Positions 7,396 through 16,626 of a DNA stretch of 64,000 nt are shown in pieces. Both the position numbers and the translations under genes were made by a program. How positions within the stretch are numbered: position 1 is the first letter of the stretch; each line of letters opens with the position of its first letter. This DNA comes from Rubrivivax sp. GTDB lineage: Bacteria > Pseudomonadota > Gammaproteobacteria > Burkholderiales > Burkholderiaceae_C. The stretch is taken from positions 1-64,000 of the forward strand of contig SEFA01000020.1 in assembly GCA_004210455.1 (NCBI GenBank). Direction: 5' to 3'. Under the pieces are notes generated by a model. That model ran no database searches, was not told the origin of the DNA, and was given only the letters and a program-made list of their open reading frames with translations.

Positions 7396-8418
7396 TCAGA
7401 CAGTCGCGCGATCGGGCCGGTTGATCTCGACGGTCACGTGAACAAGTTCCTCGTGGATGGACAGCATCCTGCGGACGTCGTCGGGCCGCGCCTCGGGACT
7501 GTCGGTCACCAGCGACACGATGCACGCGTACTGCGCGCGACCGACGCGCCACACATGCAGGTCGGCGATCGCCGCCGGCCATGGCGCGGCGGCGATGACC
7601 TCGCGGATCTCGTCGACCACCGGCGCATCCATCTCGGCGTCCAGCAGCACGCGGCCGGTGTCTTGCAGCAGCCCGCGCGCCCACACCGCCACCAGCACCG
7701 CGCCGGCAATGCCCATCACCGGGTCCAGCCAATCCGCGCCCCACCACCGGCCGCCCAGCAGCGCCACGATCGCCAGCACCGAGGTGGCCGCGTCGGCCAG
7801 CACATGCATGTAGGCGGCGCGGAGGTTCAAGTCGTCGTGGCCGTGCCCCTGCGCGTCGGCGCGCGCATGCTCGTGCCCGTGCGCATGGCCGTGGCCGTGG
7901 CCGTGGCCGTGGCCGTGGCCGTGGCCGTGGCCGTGGCCGTGGCCGTGGTCATGCCCATGATGATGTTCGCCGCGCAGCAGCCACGCGCAGGCGAGGTTCA
8001 CGACCAGCCCGATCGCGGCGACCGCGATCGCCTCGTCGTAGTGGATGGGCGTCGGCGCGATGAGCCGTTCGACCGACTGCCACAGCATCAGCCCCGCGAC
8101 GCCGACCAGCAGCAGCGCGCTGCTGTAGCCGCCGAGGATCTCGATCTTCCAGGTGCCGAAGGCGAAGCGCTCGTCCTTCGCCCAGCGACGCGCGGCGCCG
8201 TAGGCCAGCAGCGACACGCCCAGCGCCACCGCGTGCGAGCTCATGTGCCAGCCGTCGGCCAGCAGCGCCATCGAGTTGAAGACATAGCCGCCGACGATCT
8301 CCGCGACCATCATCAGCACCGTCAGCAGTACGGCCCAGCGCGTGTTGCGCGCGGCAAGCGGATTGCCTTCGTCGAACACATGCGAGTGATGCCAGCGTGT
8401 GGCGGAGGGGGCGGACAT
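7396..8418 (-). CDS. dmeF: CDF-family Co(II)/Ni(II) efflux transporter, DmeF type
   Basis: About 340 residues, inner-membrane cation/proton antiporter that exports divalent metal. The DmeF-like start HHSHVFDEGNPLAARNT is followed by cation-diffusion-facilitator helices with the metal site LLADGWHMSSHA (HxxxD-type ligands with the later AAYMHVLADAATS). A long His-Gly loop lies between helices IV and V, and a cytoplasmic C-terminal domain follows (VDEIREVIAA..ADLHVWRVG). The His-rich loop is unusually regular, being coded by a hexamer repeat. Upstream ATGs at 8442 and 8487 are possible starts; none has a clear ribosome-binding site. Co/Ni specificity is inferred from resemblance to DmeF; zinc or cadmium cannot be excluded. 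Confidence 0.83.
   Translation of the reverse strand: MSAPSATRWHHSHVFDEGNPLAARNTRWAVLLTVLMMVAEIVGGYVFNSMALLADGWHMSSHAVALGVSLLAYGAARRWAKDERFAFGTWKIEILGGYSSALLLVGVAGLMLWQSVERLIAPTPIHYDEAIAVAAIGLVVNLACAWLLRGEHHHGHDHGHGHGHGHGHGHGHGHGHGHAHGHEHARADAQGHGHDDLNLRAAYMHVLADAATSVLAIVALLGGRWWGADWLDPVMGIAGAVLVAVWARGLLQDTGRVLLDAEMDAPVVDEIREVIAAAPWPAAIADLHVWRVGRAQYACIVSLVTDSPEARPDDVRRMLSIHEELVHVTVEINRPDRATV
7885..7950 (-). repeat. Hexanucleotide tandem repeat coding His-Gly in dmeF
   Basis: Nine perfect GTGGCC units (7891-7944) flanked by ATGGCC and GTGGTC variants. On the coding strand this gives alternating Gly-His. The six-base unit keeps frame when copy number changes. Confidence 0.9.
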
Positions 8419-8583
8419 GGACGGTGAGCGCGACGAAGACATGGCGGGCGGCGGAGCGCGGGCGAGCGTCGGATGACGAAGCGCCACAGTATCCGGTCGA
8501 CTTTCCGGTGGCGGACGGGAGACCCCGCGCGGGACGGGTCATCCGACGGGGGTAGACTCGCCCGCAGTTTTCAAACCAAGACG

Positions 8584-11500
8584 ATGGGACCCTGGGTGGA
8601 CACAGAGGAGCGCAAGCCCTTGCAGGTGGTGGTGCTCGGCGGATCGGCGGGCAGCATCGACGCGCTCGGCACCGTCCTGGGTGCGCTACCGAACGAACCG
8701 GGCTTCGCGGTCCTGGTCATCACCCACCTCGACCCCAACGAGGAGACCAGGCTGCCCGAGGTCCTGCAGGACCGCACCACGCTCCCGGTGGAGCGTCTGG
8801 AGCACCTCACCAAGGTGCAGCACGGCCGCGTCTACGTGATGCCCGAGAACGCCGGCGTCATGGCGCTGGACGGCCACTTCCGCCTCACCCGCCGCACGCC
8901 CGGCCTGCACCTGCCGATCGACGCCTTCCTGGCCTCGCTGGCGCAGGATCCCGACCTCGACGGCGCGGTCGTCATCCTGTCGGGCACCGGCCAGGACGGC
9001 GCGGCCGGCATCGTCGACCTGAAGGCCACCGGCGGCTTCATCCTGGCGCAGGCGCCCAACACCGCCGAACACGACGGCATGCCCGTGGCCGCCATCAACA
9101 CCGGCCTGGTGGACGAGGTCCTGCCCCCGGACGAGATCCCCGCCGCGCTGCTGCGCCGCTTCGGCGAGCCGCACCACGAAGGCGACCTGCCCGGCTCGGG
9201 CGGCGTCGCGCAGGACGTCGACGCGCTGGAGACCGCGCTGACCATCGTCCAGCAGAAGGCCGGCGTCAACCTCGGCTACGTCAAGGACGTCAACCTGCGC
9301 CGCCGCTTCCTGCGCCGCGTGCTGCTGCAGAAGGACCGCGACCTGGCCGCCTACCTGCAGTTCCTGCGCACCGATCCCTACGAGGCCGCCGCGCTGCGCG
9401 ACGACGTGCTGATCGGCGTCACCGCGTTCTTCCGCGACGCGGAGTTCGTCAACGTGCTGCGCCAGGTCGTCCTGCCCAAGCTGCTGGCGCTGCGCCACGA
9501 CCCGATCCGCATCTGGGTGCCCGCCTGCTCGACCGGCGAGGAGGTCTACACGATCGCCATGCTGCTCAAGGAGGCGATGAACTCCGAGGGCATCCACCGC
9601 CGCGTCCAGATCTTCGGCACCGACCTGAACGAGGCCTCGATCGAGACCGCCCGCGCCGGCCGGTACTCGGCCGCGGCGCTGGAGAACGTGCCGCAGGCTT
9701 TCCGCGACACGGCCTTCGTGCCGAGCTCCGGCGGCTACCTCGTGGCCAAGGACCTGCGCGAGATGTGCGTGTTCGCGCGCCACAACCTGCTGACGCACGC
9801 GCCGTTCTCGGGCATGGGCCTGATCAGCTGCCGCAACATGCTGATCTACCTGCGCAAGGAAGCGCAGCAGCATGTCTTCGAGGTGCTGCACTACGCCTGC
9901 CGCAACGACGGCTTCATGCTGCTGGGCCGCGCCGAGGCGGCCTCGGTCGCCGACGGCTTCGAACACGCCGGCGCGCCGCACCTGTACCGCAAGCTGCCGA
10001 ACTCGCGCCGCCACCGGCCGCTGTTCCCCATCGACGCGCTGCGCCCCTGGGTCAGCGACGGCGACGCGCCCCGCGTGCCGCAGCCGCCCCCGCCGGACCT
10101 GGTCAGCGAGGCCGCCAACCGGGTCGCGCTCGCGCGTTATGCGCCGCCGGGCTTCGTCGTCAGCCAGGGCGGCGAGGTGGTGCAGTTCCGGGGCGACGTG
10201 TCGGCCTTCATCGCGCCGGCCAGCGGCGAAGCGACCCTCGCGCTGCCGCGCCTGCTGGACGCGGCGCTCAACGTGCCGGTCCGTACCGCGCTCGTCGAGG
10301 CCAAGCGCACCGGGCAGCCGGTGCGCCGCGAACGCATCGGCTTCAAGGAGCGGCGCTACGTGCTGGAGGTGCTGCCGCTGGAGGCCGGCGAGGCCGCCCA
10401 GCATTTCCTGGTCACCCTCGCGCCCGAGCCCCACGAGCCGGCCGCCGACGCGGCATCGGCGCTGTCCACGCCGCCCTTCTCGCCCGGCGGCGCCCGCGCG
10501 CGCGTCGACGAGCTCGAACGCACCGTCACCACGCTGTCCGATGAACTCGAGGCGACCCAGGCGCAGCTGCGCACGCTGGTCGTCGAGTTCGAGTCGGCCA
10601 ACGAAGAGCTGCGCACGGCCAACGAGGAGATGCTCAGCACCAACGAGGAACTGCAGAGCGCCAACGAAGAGCTGCAGAGCGCCAAGCAGGAACTCGAATC
10701 GGCCAACCAGGAGCTGCTCTCGCTGAACGAGGAGCTCAAGTCGCGCAACGACGAGCTGGACCTCGCCAACGACGACCTCAGCAACCTCGTCGAAGGCATC
10801 CCGCTGCCGGTCGTGCTGCTGGACCGCCAGCTGCGGCTGCGGCATGCGTCGCCGCAGGTCGCCCAGCTCTTCGGCATCGCCCCCGACGCGCTGGGGCAGG
10901 CGATCGGGCAGCCGGTGGTGAACGTCACCTCGCGTTTCGCGGCCAGCCAGCTGGAACAGCTGGTGCAGACCGCCGTGCAGGGTCTGGCGCCGGTGGAGCA
11001 TGAACACCAGGACACCGAAGGCCGCTGGTGGCTGATCAACGTGCGGGCGTACCGGACCGCGGACGAGCGCATCGACGGCGCGGTGATCGCCTTCCAGGAC
11101 ATCCACGAACTGCGCCGCGCGCTCGAATCGGCGCAGCACGCGCGCGACGACGCGGAGCGCGCCAACACCGCCAAGGACGACTTCCTCGGCATGGTGTCGC
11201 ACGAACTGCGCGCGCCGCTGAACGTGATCTCGGGCTGGGCCTCGGTGCTGAAGCAGTCGCAGGAACGCGGCACGCTCGGCGAGGCGACCGCGACGCGCGC
11301 CATCGCCACCATCCTCAAGCACTGCCAGGCGCAGGCGCAGCTGATCGACGACCTGCTGGACGTGTCGCGGATCGCGTCCGGCCACCTGACGCTGGAGATG
11401 CGTCCGCTGGACCTGTCGGCGTGCGTGCGCAGCGTCGTGGACGGCCTGCAGCCGGCCGCCGAGGCCAAGGGCCTCACCCTCAGCAGCACCGGCCTGCAGC

Positions 11501-12303
11501 AGCCGTACCGCATCGAGGGCGACCAGCGCCGCATGCAGCAGATCGTGGCCAACCTGGTCGGCAACGCGCTGAAGTTCACCCCTCGGGACGGCCGCATCAC
11601 CGTGTCGCTGAGCCGCATCGGGCCGACGGTGGAACTGGCCGTCGTCGACAACGGCATCGGCGTGGCGGTCGAGCTGCTGCCGCGCCTGTTCGACCGCTTC
11701 ACGCAGGCGGACATCAGCCGGACGCGCGAGTACGGCGGCCTCGGCCTGGGCCTGTCCATCGTCCGGCACCTGGTGCTGGCGCACGGCGGCACGGTCACGG
11801 CGCACAGCGACGGCGAGGGCCGCGGCACGCGGCTGACGGTGCGTTTCCCGGCGGTGGAGCTGGTCTCGGACACGCCCGAGACGCCGCCGCGCGAGACCAC
11901 CGCCAGCGACCTCGTCGGCCTGCGCGTGCTGCTGGTCGACGACGATGCGCATGCGCTGGACGCGCTGCGCCATCTGCTGGAACTGGCCGGCGCGGACGTG
12001 CGCGCGGCGGGCTCGGTCGAGCAGGGATGGGAGCTGATCGCGGCCGCGTCCGAACATCCGCCGCACGTGCTGGTCAGCGACGTGGCGATGCCGGGAGCGG
12101 ACGGTTATTCCCTCGTGCGACGGCTGCGCGCCCGCGAGCGCGCGCTCGACACGGCGACGCCGCTGTACGCCGTGGCGCTGACCGGACTGGCGACGCTGCA
12201 GGACCGCGACGCGGCCATCGCCGCCGGCTTCGACGACCACCTGGCCAAGCCGGTGGACGTGGACCTGCTGATCGAGAAGGTGCTGATCGCGCGACCGCGC
12301 TGA
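8584..12303 (+). CDS. CheB-CheR-PAS-histidine kinase-receiver fusion protein
   Basis: 1239 residues from the ATG at 8584, a multidomain cytoplasmic signalling protein. In order: CheB-type methylesterase (GGSAGSIDAL near 15, SGTGQDGAAG near 135); CheR-type methyltransferase (about 227-490, VPACSTGEEVYTIAML and SCRNMLIYL); a long heptad coiled coil of NEEL repeats (about 647-740); PAS; HisKA with phospho-acceptor His in MVSHELRAP near 869; HATPase (NLVGNALKFTP, GGLGLGLSIV); and a C-terminal receiver (LLVDDDAHAL, phospho-Asp in LVSDVAMPGADG). No transmembrane span is present. The gene stands alone, not in a che operon. The family is known in proteobacteria; the input and output are not. Confidence 0.93.
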   Translation: MGPWVDTEERKPLQVVVLGGSAGSIDALGTVLGALPNEPGFAVLVITHLDPNEETRLPEVLQDRTTLPVERLEHLTKVQHGRVYVMPENAGVMALDGHFRLTRRTPGLHLPIDAFLASLAQDPDLDGAVVILSGTGQDGAAGIVDLKATGGFILAQAPNTAEHDGMPVAAINTGLVDEVLPPDEIPAALLRRFGEPHHEGDLPGSGGVAQDVDALETALTIVQQKAGVNLGYVKDVNLRRRFLRRVLLQKDRDLAAYLQFLRTDPYEAAALRDDVLIGVTAFFRDAEFVNVLRQVVLPKLLALRHDPIRIWVPACSTGEEVYTIAMLLKEAMNSEGIHRRVQIFGTDLNEASIETARAGRYSAAALENVPQAFRDTAFVPSSGGYLVAKDLREMCVFARHNLLTHAPFSGMGLISCRNMLIYLRKEAQQHVFEVLHYACRNDGFMLLGRAEAASVADGFEHAGAPHLYRKLPNSRRHRPLFPIDALRPWVSDGDAPRVPQPPPPDLVSEAANRVALARYAPPGFVVSQGGEVVQFRGDVSAFIAPASGEATLALPRLLDAALNVPVRTALVEAKRTGQPVRRERIGFKERRYVLEVLPLEAGEAAQHFLVTLAPEPHEPAADAASALSTPPFSPGGARARVDELERTVTTLSDELEATQAQLRTLVVEFESANEELRTANEEMLSTNEELQSANEELQSAKQELESANQELLSLNEELKSRNDELDLANDDLSNLVEGIPLPVVLLDRQLRLRHASPQVAQLFGIAPDALGQAIGQPVVNVTSRFAASQLEQLVQTAVQGLAPVEHEHQDTEGRWWLINVRAYRTADERIDGAVIAFQDIHELRRALESAQHARDDAERANTAKDDFLGMVSHELRAPLNVISGWASVLKQSQERGTLGEATATRAIATILKHCQAQAQLIDDLLDVSRIASGHLTLEMRPLDLSACVRSVVDGLQPAAEAKGLTLSSTGLQQPYRIEGDQRRMQQIVANLVGNALKFTPRDGRITVSLSRIGPTVELAVVDNGIGVAVELLPRLFDRFTQADISRTREYGGLGLGLSIVRHLVLAHGGTVTAHSDGEGRGTRLTVRFPAVELVSDTPETPPRETTASDLVGLRVLLVDDDAHALDALRHLLELAGADVRAAGSVEQGWELIAAASEHPPHVLVSDVAMPGADGYSLVRRLRARERALDTATPLYAVALTGLATLQDRDAAIAAGFDDHLAKPVDVDLLIEKVLIARPR

Positions 12304-12390
12304 CGGCGCCGGCCGCCCGCGTCGATGACCGGTCCGATGGCCGTTCTGATGACCGTGTCGGCCGGACCTGCCGCGACGCGACGCGAAAGA

Positions 12391-13467
12391 TCAGTCCGCG
12401 GCCTGCATGACGGCCGGCAGGTCGATGCTGCGGCGGCGCGCGCGCTTGACCTCGTACATGCGCTGGTCGGCCAGGTGCAGCGCCTGCTCGACGCTGAGGC
12501 CCGCCGGATCCAACGCCACGACGCCGACGCTCGCGCCCGCGTACTGCAGCGCGTGGCCGTCGAGGTCGAACCGGCCGACGCTGGCCAGTGCGGCGCGGTG
12601 CTCCAGCGTGCGCGCGGCCTGCGCCGGTTCGCCGCGATCCACCAGCGGCCCCTGCGAGCGCGGCAGGCCGCCCAGGCTCACGCCGGGTCCCACGACGATG
12701 AATTCGTCTCCGCCGACCCGCGCCAGCATGTCCGAGCCGCGCAGCTCCAGCGACAGGCGCTGGGCGATCTCGCGCAGGAACAGGTCGCCGCGATGGTGGC
12801 CGAGCTGGTCGTTGACCGACTTGAAGCCGTCCAGGTCGATGCAGCCCAGCAGCACGCAGGTGCCGTCGCGGGCGGCACGCTGCAGCTCGCGCTGCAGTTC
12901 GTCGAACAGCGCGCGACGGTTCGGCAGGCCGGTCAATGCGTCGGTCAGCGCATAGGTCGCCAGCTGCTCGTTGGCGGCGCGCAGGTCGGCCACCAGCCGC
13001 TCGCGCTGCAGGAACTGGCTCACCAGCGTCGAGAACAGCCGCAGCAGCGACTGGGACTCGGGACTGATCGTGCGGCGTTCGGCGCTGGCGGCGCACAGCG
13101 TGCCCAGGAGCTCGCCGCCGTCGTCGCGCACGGGCGCGCTCACGTAGGTCTGGATGCCGAGCTGGCGCGCCGCCTCGGCGTCGCCCCAGCACGCCGCCAC
13201 ATCGCTGGTGGCCATCCGGCCGGCGTCGAGCGCGCGCTTGCACAGCGTGTCCGACCACGGCACCGTCAAGCCTTCGGGGATGGTCATCGCGCCGGCGTTG
13301 CGGGCCATCAGCACGTGCTGCACCCCCGCGCGCAGGTCGATGGTGGTGAGGTAGGTCGACTCCAGACCGGTGACCGACCCCAGCATGTCCAGCAGCGGGC
13401 GGGTCAGCTGTTCCAGGTTGCGGGCGACGGGCACGGTCGACGTCAGGCGGGCGAGCAGGGCTTCCAA
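12391..13467 (-). CDS. GAF-GGDEF diguanylate cyclase
   Basis: 358 residues, soluble. The N-terminal half is a GAF-type sensor (about 20-170: LDMLGSVTGLESTYL, VPWSDTLCKRALDAG, SAPVRDDGGELLGTLCA). The C-terminal half is a GGDEF domain: DALTGLPNRRALFDEL, the signature ARVGGDEFIVV (active form) and substrate-binding residues in DLDGFKSVNDQLGH. It should make cyclic di-GMP in response to a GAF ligand. A canonical RxxD inhibitory site is not obvious before GGDEF. The gene is convergent with the CheB/CheR fusion, with under 90 bases between the stops. Confidence 0.9.
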   Translation of the reverse strand: MEALLARLTSTVPVARNLEQLTRPLLDMLGSVTGLESTYLTTIDLRAGVQHVLMARNAGAMTIPEGLTVPWSDTLCKRALDAGRMATSDVAACWGDAEAARQLGIQTYVSAPVRDDGGELLGTLCAASAERRTISPESQSLLRLFSTLVSQFLQRERLVADLRAANEQLATYALTDALTGLPNRRALFDELQRELQRAARDGTCVLLGCIDLDGFKSVNDQLGHHRGDLFLREIAQRLSLELRGSDMLARVGGDEFIVVGPGVSLGGLPRSQGPLVDRGEPAQAARTLEHRAALASVGRFDLDGHALQYAGASVGVVALDPAGLSVEQALHLADQRMYEVKRARRRSIDLPAVMQAAD

Positions 13468-13659
13468 GATCGGCAGTCGAAATCAGGGCTGAAGCCGTGG
13501 ATGTTGTCACAACTGGAAAGCCGGACCGGACACCGTCCGTCCTGACTGCGATGCCGTCCGACGGATCGCAGCGGCGTCCTTCATGGGCGCGACAGCGTGC
13601 CGCTGCGCCGGGCGTGGGAATTGCCGCGTCCGCACCATCACACACCAGGGAGAACCCGC

Positions 13660-13992
13660 ATGCAACGTGACGGACAGTACCGCGGCGTGACCTACCGCGT
13701 CGAATCCATGCCCGCCCCCGGTGGCGCCTTCACCGGCAGCTACCAGTTGCTCGACGCCGGCCGACGCCGCAATGACGCTACCGACGCCTTCGGAGAGGAA
13801 CTCGAACCGGCCCGGAGCCTGGATGTCGTCCATCCCGTGTCGGAATCGGCCTGGGCGACGGAGAACGAAGCGCTCAGCTACGCCACCGAGGCCGCCTGCC
13901 ACGCGATCGAGATCCTCCAGCTCGGACGGCCCCAGGGGCAAGGGCGCGGGACCTCCTCCAGCCGCAGGCGGACGGACTCCCTGGGGCAGTGA
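13660..13992 (+). CDS. Small hypothetical protein (110 aa)
   Basis: Unrecognised soluble protein. The start at 13660 is preferred because AGGGAG lies at good spacing upstream. The sequence YRGVTYRVESMPAPGGAFTGSYQL, then a segment ending with WATENEALSYATEAACHAIEI, resembles in order and spacing the 78-residue protein at 18250-18486 (tyrosine strand, Pro-Gly turn, short strand, then a helix with A-C near the C-terminus). The stop is 3 bases from the convergent E1-like gene's stop. Function unknown. Confidence 0.6.
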   Translation: MQRDGQYRGVTYRVESMPAPGGAFTGSYQLLDAGRRRNDATDAFGEELEPARSLDVVHPVSESAWATENEALSYATEAACHAIEILQLGRPQGQGRGTSSSRRRTDSLGQ

Positions 13993-13995
13993 GCC

Positions 13996-16590
13996 TCAGG
14001 CCTCGCCGAGCGCGCGCGCGACCAGCTCCACCTGCTCCAGCTGATGAATGGCGTGCGAGGAGGTGGCACCCGAGCCATTCGCGCGGCGCGCCACGCAACG
14101 CAGTTGCACATGCTGCGGCAAGACCGCGTCCATCTGCTCGCGGATGAAGGTCCAGGCGCCCTGCTGACGGTGTTCCTCCTGCACCCAGGTGATCTCGACG
14201 AGGCGCGGGTATCGCGCGAAGAGCGCCACCAGTTCCTCCGACGGGAAGGGATAGAACTGCTCGATGCGGGCCAGCGCCAGGTCGGCACGCGCGACCGAAC
14301 GACGGCCGCGCTCCAGGTCGTGGGCAACCTTGCCGCTGCACAGCAGCAGGCGCTCGACCTGCGCCGGAAGCTCGACCGAGGCATCGTCGATGACCGTCTG
14401 GAAACGGCCGCCCGTGAGGTCCGCGATCTCCGCGTGCGAGGCCTGCTCGTGATACAGCGTGCCCTTGGGCGACATCACGACGAGCGGCTTGCGCAAGGTG
14501 TCGAAGGCCTGCCGGCGCAGCAGGTGGAACCACTGTGCCGCGGTCGACGGACAGGCCACGCGCAGGTTGTCCTCGCCGCACAGCTGCAGGAAGCGGCTCA
14601 GGTAGCCGCTCGAATGATCCGGCCCGATGCCCTCGTTGCCATGCGGCAGCAGCATCACCAGCGACGAGGTGTCGCCCCACTTCTCCTCGCCGGAACTGAT
14701 GTACTGGTCGACGAAGACCTGCGCGCCGTTGACGAAGTCGCCGAACTGCGCCTCCCACACCGTGAGCGTGCGCGTCGCGGCCACGCTGTAGCCATATTCG
14801 AAGCCGAGTACCGCCTCCTCGGACAACGGGGAGTTGAAGATGTCGAAGTGTCCGGCGCCGATCTGCCGTAGCGGAACGAAGGCCACCGGCTCGCTTTCCC
14901 GGCTCGCCTGCGACGTCCACACCGCCTGGCGATGCAGGAAGGTGCCGCGCCGCACGTCCATGCCGGAGATGCGCACGTTCAGGCCGCCCTGGAGCATCGT
15001 CGCGTAGGCGAGGTTCTCCGCGAAGCACCAGTCGGCGCGCAGCGGCGGATCGGCCAGACCGGCCATGCGTCGCCAGTGGTCCGTCAGCGTGCGCACCATC
15101 GCGTGGGGTTCGAAGCCAGCGGGGAGGCGCGTCATCGGATCGATCAGCGCCTGCACGCCGGCCAGGTCCAGGGCAGGCACTTCGCCCGGACGACGCAGCG
15201 CCGACGGCGTGTCGTCCGATTCGGGCATCGCCGGGTCGGAGAAGACCTGATGCGCCCTCACCCGGCTGCGGGTGACGTGAGAGGCCATGTCCGTGGCGGG
15301 CGGCAGGACACGGTCGGCGCGCAGCGCGGCGGCGTAACGGTCGACGACGGTCGGATGCGTCTGCGTCTGCGCGTGGATGCGGGGCCGCGTGAGCGCCGGG
15401 ACATCGCTTTCGGAATGGCCGAGGCGCCGGTAGCCGATCAGGTCGATGACGATGTCCGAACCGAAGCGCGAGCGCCAGTCCAGCGCGATCGCGGCGGCGC
15501 GCAGGGCCTGTTCGGGCTCGTCGGCGTTCACGCGCAGGACCGGCGCGTCGACCATGCGCGTGACGTCGGTGCAGTACTGCGCGGGCCAGGCGCTCATCGG
15601 GTTCGGCTCGGTGAAACCGACCTGGTTGTTGATGATCACGTGCACCGTGCCGCCGACGGTGTAGCCCGGCTTGCCCCCCAGCATCAGCGTCTCCATCACG
15701 ACGCCCTGCCCCGCGAAGGCCGCGTCGCCGTGCAGCATCAGCGGCAGCACCAGCCGTCGGCCGTCCTGGTCGGCGCGCTCGCGGCCGAGCGCGTCCTGGC
15801 AGGCGCGCGCGAGGCCCGTGAGCACGGGATGCACGCTCTGCAGGTGGGAGGGGTTGTGCGCCAGCGTGAGCGTGAGGCGGCCCTGCGGCGTGTCGAGTTC
15901 GCGCTCGCCGCCGAGGTGGTAGATGAGGTCGGTGTGCCGCTCGGGATGCGGCGACTTCGGATCGAAGAAGTCGAGCACGCGCGCAGGCGGAAAACCCATC
16001 AGGTTGACCAGCACGTTGACGCGGCCGCGGTGCGGCATGCCGAGGAACACGCGCCGCACGCCGTGGCCGGCTGCCGCCTCGCAGAGTGCGTCCAGCAGCG
16101 GGATCAGCGTTTCGTTGCCCTCCAGCGAAAAGCGCTTCGCATGCGGGAAGGCCTGGGCGACATGCTCCTCCCAGCCCTGCGCGCGGATCAGGCGGTCGAG
16201 CAGGGCGAGGCGCTCGGCGGCCCCGCCCGCGCCGGGCGGGGCGGACTCCATCGCGTGATGAAGCCAGTCGCGCCGCGAGGCGTCGCGCACCGCGCTGGCG
16301 TCGAGCGCGAGTCCGCCGCAATAGACCGCCTTCAGCGCGCGATCGAGATCGGCGACGGTGCGGGCGCTCCACAGCGGTGTGCCCCTCGGCGACAGCCAGT
16401 CGCCGGGCTGCAGCCCGAAGCGCTGCGGGTCGAGCAGCGTCGGATCGGCCGGGCGCGACACGCCGAGCGGGTCCAGCCGCGCGCTGCGATGGCCGTCACG
16501 GCGGTGCGCCTCGATGAAGGCCAGCACTTCGGGTCGCCAGCGCGTGGAGGACTCACCCGCCGGCGAGCCGTCTTGGATCCGGTCGTTCAT
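13996..16590 (-). CDS. 2-oxoglutarate dehydrogenase E1-like thiamine-diphosphate enzyme, orphan
   Basis: 864 residues from an ATG preceded by AGGGAG. It carries the SucA landmarks: LGMPHRGRVNVLVN, AHNPSHLQSVHPV, LHGDAAFAGQGVVMETL, the thiamine-diphosphate site ending INNQVGFT, YRRLGHSESD, and in the transketolase-like half FEYGYSVAATRTLTVWEAQFGDF and SSGEEKWGDTSSLVMLLPHG. In SucA the reaction is decarboxylation of 2-oxoglutarate and transfer of succinyl to E2 lipoate. Here no sucB or lpd follows. The protein is shorter than the usual 930-950 residues, and the N-terminal E2-contact stretch is not seen. It may be a second E1 with another 2-oxo acid or a carboligase/decarboxylase role. Confidence 0.85.
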   Translation of the reverse strand: MNDRIQDGSPAGESSTRWRPEVLAFIEAHRRDGHRSARLDPLGVSRPADPTLLDPQRFGLQPGDWLSPRGTPLWSARTVADLDRALKAVYCGGLALDASAVRDASRRDWLHHAMESAPPGAGGAAERLALLDRLIRAQGWEEHVAQAFPHAKRFSLEGNETLIPLLDALCEAAAGHGVRRVFLGMPHRGRVNVLVNLMGFPPARVLDFFDPKSPHPERHTDLIYHLGGERELDTPQGRLTLTLAHNPSHLQSVHPVLTGLARACQDALGRERADQDGRRLVLPLMLHGDAAFAGQGVVMETLMLGGKPGYTVGGTVHVIINNQVGFTEPNPMSAWPAQYCTDVTRMVDAPVLRVNADEPEQALRAAAIALDWRSRFGSDIVIDLIGYRRLGHSESDVPALTRPRIHAQTQTHPTVVDRYAAALRADRVLPPATDMASHVTRSRVRAHQVFSDPAMPESDDTPSALRRPGEVPALDLAGVQALIDPMTRLPAGFEPHAMVRTLTDHWRRMAGLADPPLRADWCFAENLAYATMLQGGLNVRISGMDVRRGTFLHRQAVWTSQASRESEPVAFVPLRQIGAGHFDIFNSPLSEEAVLGFEYGYSVAATRTLTVWEAQFGDFVNGAQVFVDQYISSGEEKWGDTSSLVMLLPHGNEGIGPDHSSGYLSRFLQLCGEDNLRVACPSTAAQWFHLLRRQAFDTLRKPLVVMSPKGTLYHEQASHAEIADLTGGRFQTVIDDASVELPAQVERLLLCSGKVAHDLERGRRSVARADLALARIEQFYPFPSEELVALFARYPRLVEITWVQEEHRQQGAWTFIREQMDAVLPQHVQLRCVARRANGSGATSSHAIHQLEQVELVARALGEA

Positions 16591-16626
16591 CTGAAACTCC
16601 CTGGTGAGTTGCAAAGCGCCCGGCCG

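Noticed and set aside
7885-7950. CRISPR-like or satellite array
   Set aside because: Units are 6 bases with no spacers and encode His-Gly inside dmeF.
8686-12240. 1184-codon open frame on the minus strand inside the CheB/CheR fusion gene
   Set aside because: It mirrors a well-supported plus-strand gene; the Arg/Gln/Val/Asp-rich translation is typical of antisense frames in GC-rich DNA.
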